A stretch of DNA of 64,000 bases from UBA6055 sp965203755 (GCA_965203755.1 OZ241910.1:1674001-1738000), one strand, 5' to 3'. Counted from the first letter of the stretch, positions 32,771 to 41,529 are shown. Numbers and translations are program-made. Notes: generated from the letters alone by a model not told the origin.

Positions 32771-34545
32771 TGAGCCAAGACAGCAGGCGCAGCGATTTTT
32801 CCACCATTCAGGCGCAGCTGAAGGGGCTGAAGCAGCGCGCGGAAGAAATGAAAACCTTGCTGGACCAACAGCAGCGGCTCCTCCGTCAGCGCGGCATCAG
32901 CCTGCCGTCCAGCGCCGCCGACAAACTGTGGCCAATGCGCTCCAGCATCGACAAGCTGTCACTTGGGCTGGTCGATTCCCAAATGCGGCTCCAGCAGCTT
33001 CGCCGCCTGGCAGAGACCACCGCCCTCATCAACTCGGCGCAGGAGACCAGCCAAGTGCTTAACCAAGTCATGGAAACGGTGATCCAGCTGACCCAAGCCG
33101 AACGCGGTTATATTGTGCTCAAGAACCGCGACCGCGGCGAACTGGAATTCATGGTCGCCCGCGGCTTGAGCGCCGAAGAAAGCGCCATCGGCGGCCGAAT
33201 CGTCAGCTGGTCAATCATCAACCGCGTGGCGGAAAGCGGCGAGCCGCTGCTGACGGTCAACGCCGGCGCCGATGACAACATCAGCCACAGCGAAAGCATC
33301 GTCGGCTTCGCCTTGCTAAGCATCCTGGCGGTGCCATTGATTGTCCGCAATGAAGTGATCGGCGTCGCCTATTGCGATAACCGCGTCATGGCCGGCCTGT
33401 TCAAAGAGAACGAACTCGAGCTGCTCACCAGCTTTGCCCAGCAGGCCGCCGTCGCGATTGAAAACGCCCGCCTGTTCGAGGATATCCGCGCGCAGCTGGC
33501 GCTGATTGAAGAAATGCAAATACGGCTGTCCAACATCTTCGCCTCGATTGGATCCGGCGTCATCACCATCAACGGCGATAATGATGTGATCGTCTGCAAC
33601 GACGCCGCCGAAGCCATCATCGGCAATGAAAATCCGCTCGAACGCCCCTTGCAGACGGTGCTGCCCAAGGTGACCGACAGCTTCTATGACTATATCGAAC
33701 AGGTGCGCGCCGAGCGGGTGCAGCATATCTGGATGGAGAAATTTGTGCACAACGGACGCCAAAATCACTGGCAGGTGGTCGCCAGTCCCTTACGCAGCGA
33801 AGATCAGGTCAACCGCGGCATCGCGCTGGTCATTGATGATCTGACCGAACGCAAAGAACAGGAAGAGCAGCGCCGGCTGCTGGGGACTTTTGTCCTCGAA
33901 GCCTTGCTGGAGAATATCGACAACATCAGCGAAATAGACACCAGCCCGACGGAACGCTCGATCTCGGCCATGTTCGCCGATCTGCGCGATTTCACCGCCT
34001 TTAGCGAACAGCTGCCGCCAGAAGAATTGATGAAAATCGTCAATCGCTATCTGGGCGCGGCCAGCGATGCCATCACCTCGTGCGGCGGTATCGTCGACAA
34101 GTATCTGGGAGATGCCATCACCGGGCTGTGGAACACCCAACTCAACCAAGAAGCCGATCACGCGGTGCAGGCGGTCAGAGCGGCGCAGGCGATTATCGCC
34201 GCCGTCTATGGGCTGCACGAAGTGCTCGAAACCGATCAGCAGCTGTATTTCGGCATCGGCATTCATACCGGCCCCGCCGTCCTCGGCATGGTGGGCGGCG
34301 CCAGCCGAATCGAATTCGCCGCCCTGGGCGAAGCGCCCGACGACTGCAAATTCTTGCAGGAAAATGCCGAACCCGGCGAAATCATCATCAGCGCCGCAAC
34401 CTATGAACGAGTCAAAGATCACTTCGAAGCCGAAGCGATGACTCCCAAAAAAATGCGCCCCGGCTATGAACGTTATATGCAGGTCTACAAGGTCGGCGGC
34501 CGCAAAGACTCGAATCAGAATATGAACGGCAAACCGCGCGACTGA
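32770..34545 (+). CDS. GAF-PAS class III cyclase, C1-like half
   Basis: 591 aa with the same order as its neighbour: coiled coil 1-80, GAF about 80-240 (FALLSILAVPLIVRNEVIGV), PAS about 250-365, cyclase about 395-560. Both metal-binding aspartates are present (MFADLRDFT, D404; DKYLGDAI, D448), as is K444. The C-terminal active-site strand reads ALGEAPDDCKFLQ, so the adenine-selecting Asp is Glu521, the transition-state Asn is Asp524 and the Arg is Phe528. Alone it should bind metal-ATP but not catalyse efficiently; with the upstream protein one full site can form. ATG 32770 shares its A with the previous stop. The two genes arose by duplication. Confidence 0.9.
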   Translation: MSQDSRRSDFSTIQAQLKGLKQRAEEMKTLLDQQQRLLRQRGISLPSSAADKLWPMRSSIDKLSLGLVDSQMRLQQLRRLAETTALINSAQETSQVLNQVMETVIQLTQAERGYIVLKNRDRGELEFMVARGLSAEESAIGGRIVSWSIINRVAESGEPLLTVNAGADDNISHSESIVGFALLSILAVPLIVRNEVIGVAYCDNRVMAGLFKENELELLTSFAQQAAVAIENARLFEDIRAQLALIEEMQIRLSNIFASIGSGVITINGDNDVIVCNDAAEAIIGNENPLERPLQTVLPKVTDSFYDYIEQVRAERVQHIWMEKFVHNGRQNHWQVVASPLRSEDQVNRGIALVIDDLTERKEQEEQRRLLGTFVLEALLENIDNISEIDTSPTERSISAMFADLRDFTAFSEQLPPEELMKIVNRYLGAASDAITSCGGIVDKYLGDAITGLWNTQLNQEADHAVQAVRAAQAIIAAVYGLHEVLETDQQLYFGIGIHTGPAVLGMVGGASRIEFAALGEAPDDCKFLQENAEPGEIIISAATYERVKDHFEAEAMTPKKMRPGYERYMQVYKVGGRKDSNQNMNGKPRD

Positions 34546-34592
34546 CCGACTCAAGCCGGTTCGCGATCCGCCGGCGCGGGGGAGAGAGACTC

Positions 34593-34757
34593 ATGCAGCC
34601 CAGTCCATTATTTGTCATCGGCATCATTATCGGACTGACAGTCGGCGTGGTGCTGGGCATCAGCATGGGCAGCGTCGCCTTTGGCATGCCGGCCGGCGCG
34701 CTGCTCGGCGTGGTCGTCGGTTTGCTGATGACGAAATCCGGCGGTGACCAGCAGTGA
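34593..34757 (+). CDS. 54-aa glycine-rich double-helix membrane protein
   Basis: ATG 34593 with GGGGGAGAGAGA just upstream. The protein (MQPSPLFVIGIIIGLTVGVV at its start, ending TKSGGDQQ) has two short hydrophobic stretches with glycine-zipper spacing (GIIIGLTVG, GISMGSVAFGMPAGALLGVV). It lies between the cyclases and the permease gene on the same strand, 47 bp after one and 44 bp before the other. Family unknown; codon use and ribosome site support it being real. Confidence 0.65.
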   Translation: MQPSPLFVIGIIIGLTVGVVLGISMGSVAFGMPAGALLGVVVGLLMTKSGGDQQ

Positions 34758-34801
34758 TTTCTGCCCCATCCCGCCCATCAAGAGAAAAGGGGAGGTAAGC
34801 C

Positions 34802-35827
34802 ATGCGGTTTGACATGCAAGCATCCCGACAGTCATTGAATGCCGTCAAAATGCCGGGCTTGGCTCTGATCGCCATTCTGATGCCGGCGGCCGTCGCTTTT
34901 CAGGCGATTCGCTCGGGCATCGATATGCCGCTGGCCGCCAGTGTCTTCGCCACCCGCTTTCTTGGCATCTTTGTCGAAGCGGCGCCCTTTCTTCTGCTGG
35001 GCTCTATCACCTCGGGCCTGATCGAGATTTTCATCAAAACCGAAGACATCCTGCGCTGGCTGCCCAAAAACCGACTGGGCGCGGCCTTTGGCGGCGCCTT
35101 TCTTGGGCTCGCCTTTCCCGTCTGCGAATGCGGCGTCGTGCCGGTTGCCCGCCGCTTGTTCACCAAAGGGATGCCGATTTCAATGGGCGTGGCTTTTTTG
35201 CTGGCGGCGCCTTTTATGAACCCGATTGTGTTCGCCAGCACCTATATCGCCTTTGGATTCGGCCCCGTGCTGGTCGGACGCTTTGTCATCACGGCGCTGG
35301 TGGCCGTCGCCGTCGGCATGGTGATCGGCGGCTTTGCCCGCCCCGAAGCTGTGCTCAAACCCCAATCCATGCAGACACCCGTCAGCCGCCAGCCCAAACC
35401 GCCGCCGCTGCCGCTTGCGCGCCGGCTCCTGCGCGCGCTCCATATCGCCGGCGACGAATTCTTTGAGATGGGCCGTTTTCTAATCGCCGGTTCGGCTTTG
35501 GCGGCCCTGATGCAAACCCTCATCCCACAGGAAAGCCTGCTGGCGCTGGGTACGGGCCCGGTATTCTCGGTCATCTTTTTGCAGATCTTGGCTTTTATCC
35601 TTAGCGTCTGCTCAACTGTCGACAGCTTCCTGGCGCTCGCGTTTGTCAATACCTTCACCACCGGCGCCATTGTCAGCTTCTTGAGCTTCGGCCCCATGGT
35701 CGATATTAAAAGCACGCTGATGTTTGGCGGTGTCTTTCGGCGCCGAATCGTGATCTATCTAATCCTGCTGCCCTTCGCGATGAACCTGCTGGCGGGAGTT
35801 TTCATCAATGCCGCCCTGTCCTACTGA
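34802..35827 (+). CDS. DUF318 permease (YraQ/ArsP-like)
   Basis: 341 aa, about eight to nine membrane helices. The family's cysteine motif FPVCECGVVPVARRL near residues 102-116 and LAAPFMNPIVFASTY near 138-152 are intact, and the second half repeats the pattern as SVCSTVDSFLALAFV. Members include ArsP, which exports trivalent organoarsenicals, and others of unknown cargo (possibly metals). GGGGAGG lies 7 nt before ATG 34802. The TIGR03943 partner gene follows after 28 bp, the usual pairing. Confidence 0.9.
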   Translation: MRFDMQASRQSLNAVKMPGLALIAILMPAAVAFQAIRSGIDMPLAASVFATRFLGIFVEAAPFLLLGSITSGLIEIFIKTEDILRWLPKNRLGAAFGGAFLGLAFPVCECGVVPVARRLFTKGMPISMGVAFLLAAPFMNPIVFASTYIAFGFGPVLVGRFVITALVAVAVGMVIGGFARPEAVLKPQSMQTPVSRQPKPPPLPLARRLLRALHIAGDEFFEMGRFLIAGSALAALMQTLIPQESLLALGTGPVFSVIFLQILAFILSVCSTVDSFLALAFVNTFTTGAIVSFLSFGPMVDIKSTLMFGGVFRRRIVIYLILLPFAMNLLAGVFINAALSY

Positions 35828-35855
35828 TGACAAGAATTAGAGTGAGCGTATTGAT

Positions 35856-36611
35856 ATGACCGCCATGCCAAAATCCAAAGACAAATTCCAACCGCGAATA
35901 GACTGGCGCGCTTGGGCGAAGTCCGCGCTTTTGCTGGGTATGGGCATCTACCTGTCCGCTTTGATTGTGACGGGTCATTTGACCAACTACATCAACCTGC
36001 GCTTCGCCTGGCTGGCTTATTTGGCCGCCGCCGTCTTTTTCCTGCTGGGTTTGGTCAGCCTGTATCAGATGCTCTATCCGCCGCCAGACGAGTCCGGCGC
36101 CCCCCATAGCGGCCACATCACCTGGGGCATGCTGGCGGTCGTCGCCTTCCCCTTGGCGCTGGCGGCGCTGATCCCCTCGCGGCCGCTGGGCATCGAAGCG
36201 GTCAATGGCGGCATCAGCTTGAGCCCGGTAGGCGTCGCCAGCGCCGCCTTTGCCCGCAGTCCCCTCGACCGCAATATCCTGGATTGGCTGCGCGAATTCA
36301 ACCGCGCTCAAACCGCGGCCGAGCTCAACGGTCAGGCAGTGGACGTGATTGGCTTTGTCTATCGGCAGCCCAGCTTTGCCGAAAATGAGTTCATGGCGTC
36401 GCGCTTTACCATGAGTTGCTGCGTCGCCGATGCCTACCCGATTGGCTTGCCGGTGCGCGCCGACACCGCCAGCGAATTCCCCGCCGGCGCTTGGGTGCGG
36501 GTGCGGGGCAGGCTCAAGGCCGGCCATTTCGAAGCCGATTTTATGCCGATTGTTCACGCCAGCCAGATCGAAATCGTCGAAGAACCCGCCCAAGCCTATC
36601 TGTATCCCTAG
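35856..36611 (+). CDS. TIGR03943/DUF1980 permease-associated protein
   Basis: 251 aa. Three or four hydrophobic helices in the first 110 residues, then a soluble domain with DVIGFVYRQPSFAENEFMAS and RFTMSCCVADAYPIGLPV, which is the conserved CCxxDA region of TIGR03943 proteins. These are encoded next to DUF318 permeases and are presumed subunits; in some bacteria the pair is zinc-regulated. No metal-responsive operator was seen here. The propeller gene starts 11 bp after the stop, so all may share a transcript. Confidence 0.88.
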   Translation: MTAMPKSKDKFQPRIDWRAWAKSALLLGMGIYLSALIVTGHLTNYINLRFAWLAYLAAAVFFLLGLVSLYQMLYPPPDESGAPHSGHITWGMLAVVAFPLALAALIPSRPLGIEAVNGGISLSPVGVASAAFARSPLDRNILDWLREFNRAQTAAELNGQAVDVIGFVYRQPSFAENEFMASRFTMSCCVADAYPIGLPVRADTASEFPAGAWVRVRGRLKAGHFEADFMPIVHASQIEIVEEPAQAYLYP

Positions 36612-36622
36612 CCCGAGCCGCC

Positions 36623-37762
36623 ATGATGAAGCTGTCCAAACTGGATGCCGCCGCCATGCTTATCGTCCTGTCCTGCCTCACCGCCGTCGCCGTCATCGGC
36701 TTTGTCAGCGACCCCGCCCGCCAGTCGCCGCGCGTCGCTTACCTCGCCCCGGCGATGGACGCCGTGCAGAATGTATGGCTGGCCGAAATAGACCAGCCCG
36801 CCGCCCAGCGGCAGCTGACCTTCAGCGAGTCCGGCGTCTACGACTTTGACTTCAGCCCCGATGGCCGCTGGCTGGCATACGCCGAACGGACGCCGCCGGC
36901 AGCCGTGACGCTGCGCCTGCTGGATGTTCCCAACCGCCGCGTGATTGACTTGGTCGATTGCGTCGCCTTGAATGCCTACTGCACGACGCCGGTCTTCAGC
37001 CCCGATGGCGCCAAACTGGCTTACCAGCGCGCTGAATCCGACAATGGCCGTTATGGCCTGTCGCGCATCTGGCTGGTCGATATGACCAGTCCGACCTACG
37101 AAACCATCCCGCTCATCGCCGATACCCAGGTGGTCGGGCATACGGCTGTTTGGTCGCGGGACAGCCGCGCCGTCGCCTTTTACAGCGCCGACGCCCGCCA
37201 GCCCGGCATCCTCATCTTTAACTTCGCGCCGCCCGCGGATGATGCGGTCCAGCTGCGGTTTATCCCCTCGTCTCACGGCGCCATGGGCACGGTCGCGCCC
37301 AATGGCCAAGCGGTCATCTTCCCCGAAATTGTCCGCCGCGACGGACAGTTCTTCAGCCATCTGCGGCTTGCCGACCTGCTGGACAAGCAATTCGCCGCCT
37401 TCACCGACCCGCAGGCGCCGACGGATGACGTCTCGGCCCAATGGAGCCCCGATGGCGAAACGATTGCCTTCGCCCGGCGCTATACTGACCAGCGCTGGAC
37501 GAATGGCTATCAGCTTTATGTCCGACCGCTGACCGCCGCCGACGACCTCGCGCCGATTGCCTACAGCGAACGTTACAGCACCTCGTATTTTCGCTGGAAT
37601 CCCTCTGGAAGCCGCCTGGTGATGCAGCGTTTCCCGCTGCTTCATCAAGACGGAACGCGCGATCAGAACGCCCGCCCCGAAATCTGGGTTCACGACTTTG
37701 AAACCGAGACGAGCTTCAAAATCGCCGCCGATGCCTATCTGCCGCAGTGGGTCGCGCAATAG
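36623..37762 (+). CDS. TolB/PD40-type beta-propeller protein with N-terminal anchor
   Basis: About 379 aa from ATG 36623. A signal-anchor helix (AAAMLIVLSCLTAVAVIGFV) is followed by PD40-like blades with the FSPDGxxLAY signature: DFSPDGRWLAYAERT, VFSPDGAKLAYQRAE, QWSPDGETIAFARRY, and the weaker RWNPSGSRLVMQRF. Propellers of this sort bind proteins or peptides outside the membrane. It directly follows the permease pair and may be part of the same envelope unit, but no specific function is known. Confidence 0.8.
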   Translation: MMKLSKLDAAAMLIVLSCLTAVAVIGFVSDPARQSPRVAYLAPAMDAVQNVWLAEIDQPAAQRQLTFSESGVYDFDFSPDGRWLAYAERTPPAAVTLRLLDVPNRRVIDLVDCVALNAYCTTPVFSPDGAKLAYQRAESDNGRYGLSRIWLVDMTSPTYETIPLIADTQVVGHTAVWSRDSRAVAFYSADARQPGILIFNFAPPADDAVQLRFIPSSHGAMGTVAPNGQAVIFPEIVRRDGQFFSHLRLADLLDKQFAAFTDPQAPTDDVSAQWSPDGETIAFARRYTDQRWTNGYQLYVRPLTAADDLAPIAYSERYSTSYFRWNPSGSRLVMQRFPLLHQDGTRDQNARPEIWVHDFETETSFKIAADAYLPQWVAQ

Positions 37763-37872
37763 ACGCGCCGCCGCGCGCCCGGGCAGCTGCCGATGAATGC
37801 GGAATTTCCAATGTGCGTTTTATGCTTATGGCTTTATGATTAGGAACACAGATAAACAGCGAGACGATTTCA

Positions 37873-38682
37873 ATGGCATCAACACCCAAAAACAGCCACC
37901 CCTTATATCAAAACCCCAGGCCGCCCGGCGAATCCGCCCGCCCGCCCGCCGGCCGGCAGCGTCCGCCAGCAGACCGACCCGCTTTGACTTATGCCCTCAT
38001 CGCCGTCAACGCGCTGATTTTTTTGGCGCGGTACCTGCCGTCGGCGACCGGCATTCAACTCTTCGCCGCCGGCGCATTGTACCCGTCCGCAGTCGTCGCG
38101 GGCGGTGAGATCTATCGCCTGCTGACAGCGATGTTCCTGCATGCCGGCCTTGGGCATATCTTCTTTAATATGTACGCGCTGTATATCGTCGGCAGCGCGC
38201 TGGAGCCTGTTTTCGGGCGGCTTCGCTTTGCCTTGATCTATCTTTTGGGCGGCTTGGCTGGATCGGTCTTGAGCCTGGCCCTGGGCGATTATGCGGTGCT
38301 GTCGGTGGGCGCATCGGGCGCGGTATTTGCGATTTTCGCCGCCGAAGCCGTGCATCTGTATCAGCATCGCTGGCTTTATGCCGATGTTCAAAACCGGCTG
38401 CGGCACATGGCCTTCCTGATCGCTGTCAACCTGTTTATTGGATTTTTGCCCGGGTCGCGCATCGACAGCTGGGGGCATATCGGCGGGATGCTGGGCGGTT
38501 TCGCGCTGGCTTGGCGCATCGCCCCGCGCCTGCGGCCGCCGACGGCGCCAGTCAGGAGCATGAATGAGCTTGGCAGAAAATGGGATGCCAACCCGCTTAG
38601 GCTTCGCTTGCCAGAGCTTGTCATCTATGCCTTTGCCCTAGCCGCGGCTCTCGCCCTCGCCATGATCCTGCTCGCCCCGTAG
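37873..38682 (+). CDS. Rhomboid-family intramembrane serine protease
   Basis: 269 aa. A proline-rich cytosolic N-tail of about 38 residues, then six or so helices. The catalytic serine is in VGASGAVFAIFAAE (GASG at about 144-147), the catalytic histidine in DSWGHIGGMLGGF about 55 residues later, and the L1-loop HAGLGHIFFNMYALY is conserved. It cleaves membrane proteins within the bilayer; the substrate is unknown. The last 45 bp overlap the 3' end of the DUF2304 gene on the opposite strand. Confidence 0.93.
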   Translation: MASTPKNSHPLYQNPRPPGESARPPAGRQRPPADRPALTYALIAVNALIFLARYLPSATGIQLFAAGALYPSAVVAGGEIYRLLTAMFLHAGLGHIFFNMYALYIVGSALEPVFGRLRFALIYLLGGLAGSVLSLALGDYAVLSVGASGAVFAIFAAEAVHLYQHRWLYADVQNRLRHMAFLIAVNLFIGFLPGSRIDSWGHIGGMLGGFALAWRIAPRLRPPTAPVRSMNELGRKWDANPLRLRLPELVIYAFALAAALALAMILLAP

Positions 38683-39024
38683 CCGTTCAACTTCATAGCG
38701 CAGCAGGGCGACTTGCTGGGCGATGTCTTTGTTCTCCTGCGTGAGCCTGGTGATGACGGTGGAAAGATAAAGCTGAATGAAGAGCAGGAACAAAGCCGCC
38801 AGCAGGAATAACAGATTGGGCGGATGGAAGATGCCGACCGCCGCCGCCAGACTGTGCAGAAGCTCGCGCCATACGCCAACGACCAGCATAACGACGGCCG
38901 TAGCCAGCCACAGAAGCGAGTATTCTTCGCCCAAGCGGCGGCGGCGTACAAGTTCCAAAATCACAAGCAGGGCGATCACCGCGGCGCCGATGGCCAGGAC
39001 TATCGACCGATTGCTGTCAATCAT
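38638..39024 (-). CDS. DUF2304 membrane protein
   Basis: 128 aa from ATG 39024, which has CGGAGA 8 nt upstream. Three membrane helices (IVLAIGAAVIALLVILELV, LLWLATAVVMLVVGVW, NLLFLLAALFLLFIQLYLS) are followed by a coiled coil with ITRLTQENKDIAQQVALLR. The pattern RRxLxEEYSLLWL is diagnostic for DUF2304, often found near glycosyltransferases in surface polysaccharide regions; function unknown. Convergent overlap of 45 bp with rhomboid. Confidence 0.85.
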   Translation of the reverse strand: MIDSNRSIVLAIGAAVIALLVILELVRRRRLGEEYSLLWLATAVVMLVVGVWRELLHSLAAAVGIFHPPNLLFLLAALFLLFIQLYLSTVITRLTQENKDIAQQVALLRYEVERLRGEQDHGEGESRG

Positions 39025-39139
39025 GTCTTGTCTCCGGGATGGGTGAATGGACAGCTGAAAATGTAGCGCAAAGTCAGCCGAATGCGAAGGCGCAAACATC
39101 CTGCGGCTGAAATCAGCGCCGATACGCACCGGAAAAATC

Positions 39140-39991
39140 ATGCCCCAAACCCTTGTTGAGCTTGGCGCTGCCGTTGATGCGCCAATCATGCACATCGCCA
39201 CCGCCAACGGGTTTCCACCGCAAACCTATCTGCCCATGCTGCGCGCCTGGCTGGCGGATTGTCGGGTGATCTGTTTTCCGCCGCGCGCCTTGTGGGGCCC
39301 TCAGCCGCCGCCGACCGACTATCAGGATTGGCGCGCGCTGGCGGATGACCTGCTGGCGGCCTTTGCGGCGCAGAATATGCGCGGTATTGTCGCGCTGGGA
39401 CATTCGCTTGGCGCTATCGTCTCATTATTGGCGGTCATCAAAGAGCCGCAGCGATTCAAGGCTTTGATCCTGTTGGATCCAGTCTTCCTCCTGCCAAAAG
39501 CCCTAGACGAGATCGGCATAGCCTGGCAGCGGCAGACCATTGACCGCCTGCCGCTGGTGGCGGGAGCAAAACGCCGCCGGCGGTTCTTTGACAATCGGAA
39601 TGATGCCTTGGCGCACTTTCGAGCCAAACCATTATTCGCCGATTGGTCGGATGAAGCGCTTCGTCTGTATGTTGAATACGGCCTGCAGGCCCGCGCCAGT
39701 CAAGCCGGCATCGAATTGGCATGGTCGCCCGAATGGGAAGCCTGGTATTTTTCAACGGTGTATCTCAAAATCTGGGAGACGCTGCCCCGACTGAACGGCT
39801 TGGTCCCGACCTTGATTGTGCGCGGCGCAGCCAGCGATGCCTTTGCCCGGCAAGCTCTCGACATGGTCAAGCTGATGCTTCCGTCAGCGGCGTATCACGA
39901 GATGGCCGCGCAGGGGCACCTGTTCCCGCAGTCGGCGCCGCCGGCCACCAGTCAGGCGGTCCAGGCTTGGCTGGAGTCTGCGTTTGAATAA
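39140..39991 (+). CDS. Alpha/beta hydrolase
   Basis: 283 aa alpha/beta-hydrolase fold enzyme. The nucleophile elbow is GHSLGAIVSLL (serine at about residue 92), the catalytic acid is probably in VRGAASDAF near 234 and the histidine in AAQGHLFPQS near 260. The N-terminal MHIATANGFPPQTYLPML matches the HG-loop region. Specific substrate not predictable. It stands alone; its upstream gap is shared with the divergent DUF2304 gene. Confidence 0.88.
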   Translation: MPQTLVELGAAVDAPIMHIATANGFPPQTYLPMLRAWLADCRVICFPPRALWGPQPPPTDYQDWRALADDLLAAFAAQNMRGIVALGHSLGAIVSLLAVIKEPQRFKALILLDPVFLLPKALDEIGIAWQRQTIDRLPLVAGAKRRRRFFDNRNDALAHFRAKPLFADWSDEALRLYVEYGLQARASQAGIELAWSPEWEAWYFSTVYLKIWETLPRLNGLVPTLIVRGAASDAFARQALDMVKLMLPSAAYHEMAAQGHLFPQSAPPATSQAVQAWLESAFE

Positions 39992-40029
39992 ATCCGCCCT
40001 CCAACCTATAGACAGCGGCCATTTTATCC

Positions 40030-40058
40030 TTGACAGTTCATTGTCACCGCGGTAAACT
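40030..40058 (+). promoter_or_regulatory. Promoter of tRNA-Phe
   Basis: TTGACA (40030-40035), 17-bp spacer, TAAACT (40053-40058), 26 bp before the mature tRNA 5' end. Both hexamers and the spacing are identical to the promoter at 16938, supporting a common house-keeping sigma factor consensus. Confidence 0.7.
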
Positions 40059-40083
40059 CGCGGCGCTTATTCCATAATAAGAG

Positions 40084-40156
40084 GCCGAGATAGCTCAGTT
40101 GGTAGAGCATCGCACTGAAAATGCGGGTGTCCCCAGTTCAAGTCTGGGTCTCGGCA
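40084..40156 (+). tRNA. tRNA-Phe (GAA)
   Basis: Complete 73-nt cloverleaf without an encoded CCA. Acceptor stem GCCGAGA (40084-40090) pairs with TCTCGGC (40149-40155) and the discriminator is A. The D-loop includes AGCTCAGTTGGTAGAGC, the anticodon loop is TGAAAAT with GAA as anticodon, and the T-arm is CCCAG-TTCAAGT-CTGGG. Confidence 0.97.
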
Positions 40157-40161
40157 CTGCA

Positions 40162-40193
40162 AAGCTCATCGCCAGGATGAGCTTTTTGGTTTT
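40162..40193 (+). terminator. Rho-independent terminator after tRNA-Phe
   Basis: AAGCTCATC (40162-40170) pairs with GATGAGCTT (40176-40184) across a 5-nt loop and is followed by a T-rich run. It begins 6 nt after the tRNA, so the following glycosyltransferase gene is probably transcribed separately. Confidence 0.75.
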
Positions 40194-40220
40194 ACCCGGC
40201 CGACTTGGAATGATTTGCCT

Positions 40221-41399
40221 ATGAAAACAATCCTCCTGATTTCGCGCTGTCCGCCCTATCCGATTCATCTTGGAGCCCGTCTGATTGTCTGGCATCTGAT
40301 GCGCCAGCTTGCCCATCGGGGTTATGTGATTGACCTGCTGGCTTTGTACAGCCGCGCCGATGACCCCATGTTCACGGCTGAATATCAAGCCTTCTTCCGC
40401 GAAATTGAACTGATTCCCGAAGCGCGGCGCAGCGGCCGGGCTTATCTGCGGCGTTTGCTGACGCCATCGGCGCGCTTTGCCCGCTCGCCCGATATGAGCT
40501 TTACCCCACAGCTGTGGCAGGCCGCCGCCGATTGTCTGCGCCGCCGCCATTATGACCTTGTGCATTGCTTTGGGGGGGTGAGTGTCTATGAGCTCCACCC
40601 CTGTTTCGCCGACAAGCCGACGGTGATTACGCCCTATGAATCGTACACCCTCTTTTTGCGGCGGGCTGCCCGGCAAGGGCATCTGCGAGCCAGGCTGTCA
40701 CTGCCATTGGCGCGCCGCTTTGAGTCCTGGATGTTCACGCCCTATGACCGCACAGTCGTGATCGCCGAGCCGGATAAAGCGGCGCTGCTTTCGCTTCAGC
40801 CCCGACTCAACATCGCCGTGATTCCCAACGGGATCGACCTGGAGCGGTTTCAATTACAGGCATCAGAACGGGCGCCGCATACCTTGCTGTTTGTGGGCAA
40901 TTACGATTATCTGCCCAATCAGGATGCGGCCAAGCTGCTGGCGCGGCGGATACTGCCGGCGGTTCGTCGGCAGATCCCGCAGGCAAGACTGCAGCTGGTG
41001 GGCAGCAGCCCGCCAGATTGGATGCGCGCCTTGGCGAATGATGATATTGAAGTCAGCGGGCATGTCGCTGATGTTAAGCCCTATCTGGCGCAGGGGACGG
41101 TGTTTGTGTGTCCCTTGCGAATCGGCGCCGGTTTGAAGAACAAAGTTTTGGAGGCCTTGTCGATGGGTATTCCGGTGGCGGCGACGCCCTTGAGCGTCGA
41201 TGGCATTCATGTCAAACACGGCGAATCAGCCTGGATCGCCGCTGTGGACAAGATGGCCGCCGGCGTGGTGCGGCTTTTGCGGGACAAGCGGCTGCGCCAT
41301 CGCCTCTCGGTCCATGGCCGCGCCCTGATCGAAGCCGAATACAGCTGGGCGCGGACGGCTTCCCGTTATGAGCGATTGTATGATGAGGTGGTCGGATAA
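40221..41399 (+). CDS. Glycosyltransferase family 4
   Basis: About 392 aa GT-B enzyme. N-terminal acceptor half begins ILLISRCPPYPIHLGARL, and the donor half has HTLLFVGNYDYLPNQDAAKL, then SGHVADVKPYLAQGTVFVCP and the glycan-donor motif RIGAGLKNKVLEALSMGIPV, close to the E-x7-E region. This resembles sugar transferases of exopolysaccharide clusters. A run of seven Gs (40572-40578) lies within the coding sequence. ATG 40221 is preferred over a TTG two codons earlier. Confidence 0.88.
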   Translation: MKTILLISRCPPYPIHLGARLIVWHLMRQLAHRGYVIDLLALYSRADDPMFTAEYQAFFREIELIPEARRSGRAYLRRLLTPSARFARSPDMSFTPQLWQAAADCLRRRHYDLVHCFGGVSVYELHPCFADKPTVITPYESYTLFLRRAARQGHLRARLSLPLARRFESWMFTPYDRTVVIAEPDKAALLSLQPRLNIAVIPNGIDLERFQLQASERAPHTLLFVGNYDYLPNQDAAKLLARRILPAVRRQIPQARLQLVGSSPPDWMRALANDDIEVSGHVADVKPYLAQGTVFVCPLRIGAGLKNKVLEALSMGIPVAATPLSVDGIHVKHGESAWIAAVDKMAAGVVRLLRDKRLRHRLSVHGRALIEAEYSWARTASRYERLYDEVVG

Positions 41400-41423
41400 T
41401 CCCCCAAACCATCCATTTTCCAT

Positions 41424-41452
41424 TTGCAAAGAAAGTGAAAATGGGGTATCTT
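41424..41452 (+). promoter_or_regulatory. Promoter of the R-M-S fusion gene
   Basis: TTGCAA (41424-41429), 17 bp, TATCTT (41447-41452), about 77 bp before the GTG start at 41530. Confidence 0.4.
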
Positions 41453-41529
41453 GACCGTGAGCCTTCCTGTGGCATCAGGTTGATGGCTGTTTAAGAGCCT
41501 GACAAAACGCTTGATTAGGAGGATAAATA

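Noticed and set aside
40572..40578. Seven-G run inside the GT4 gene as a phase-variation tract
   Set aside because: Too short to be convincing and the reading frame is intact; similar short runs occur by chance at this GC content.
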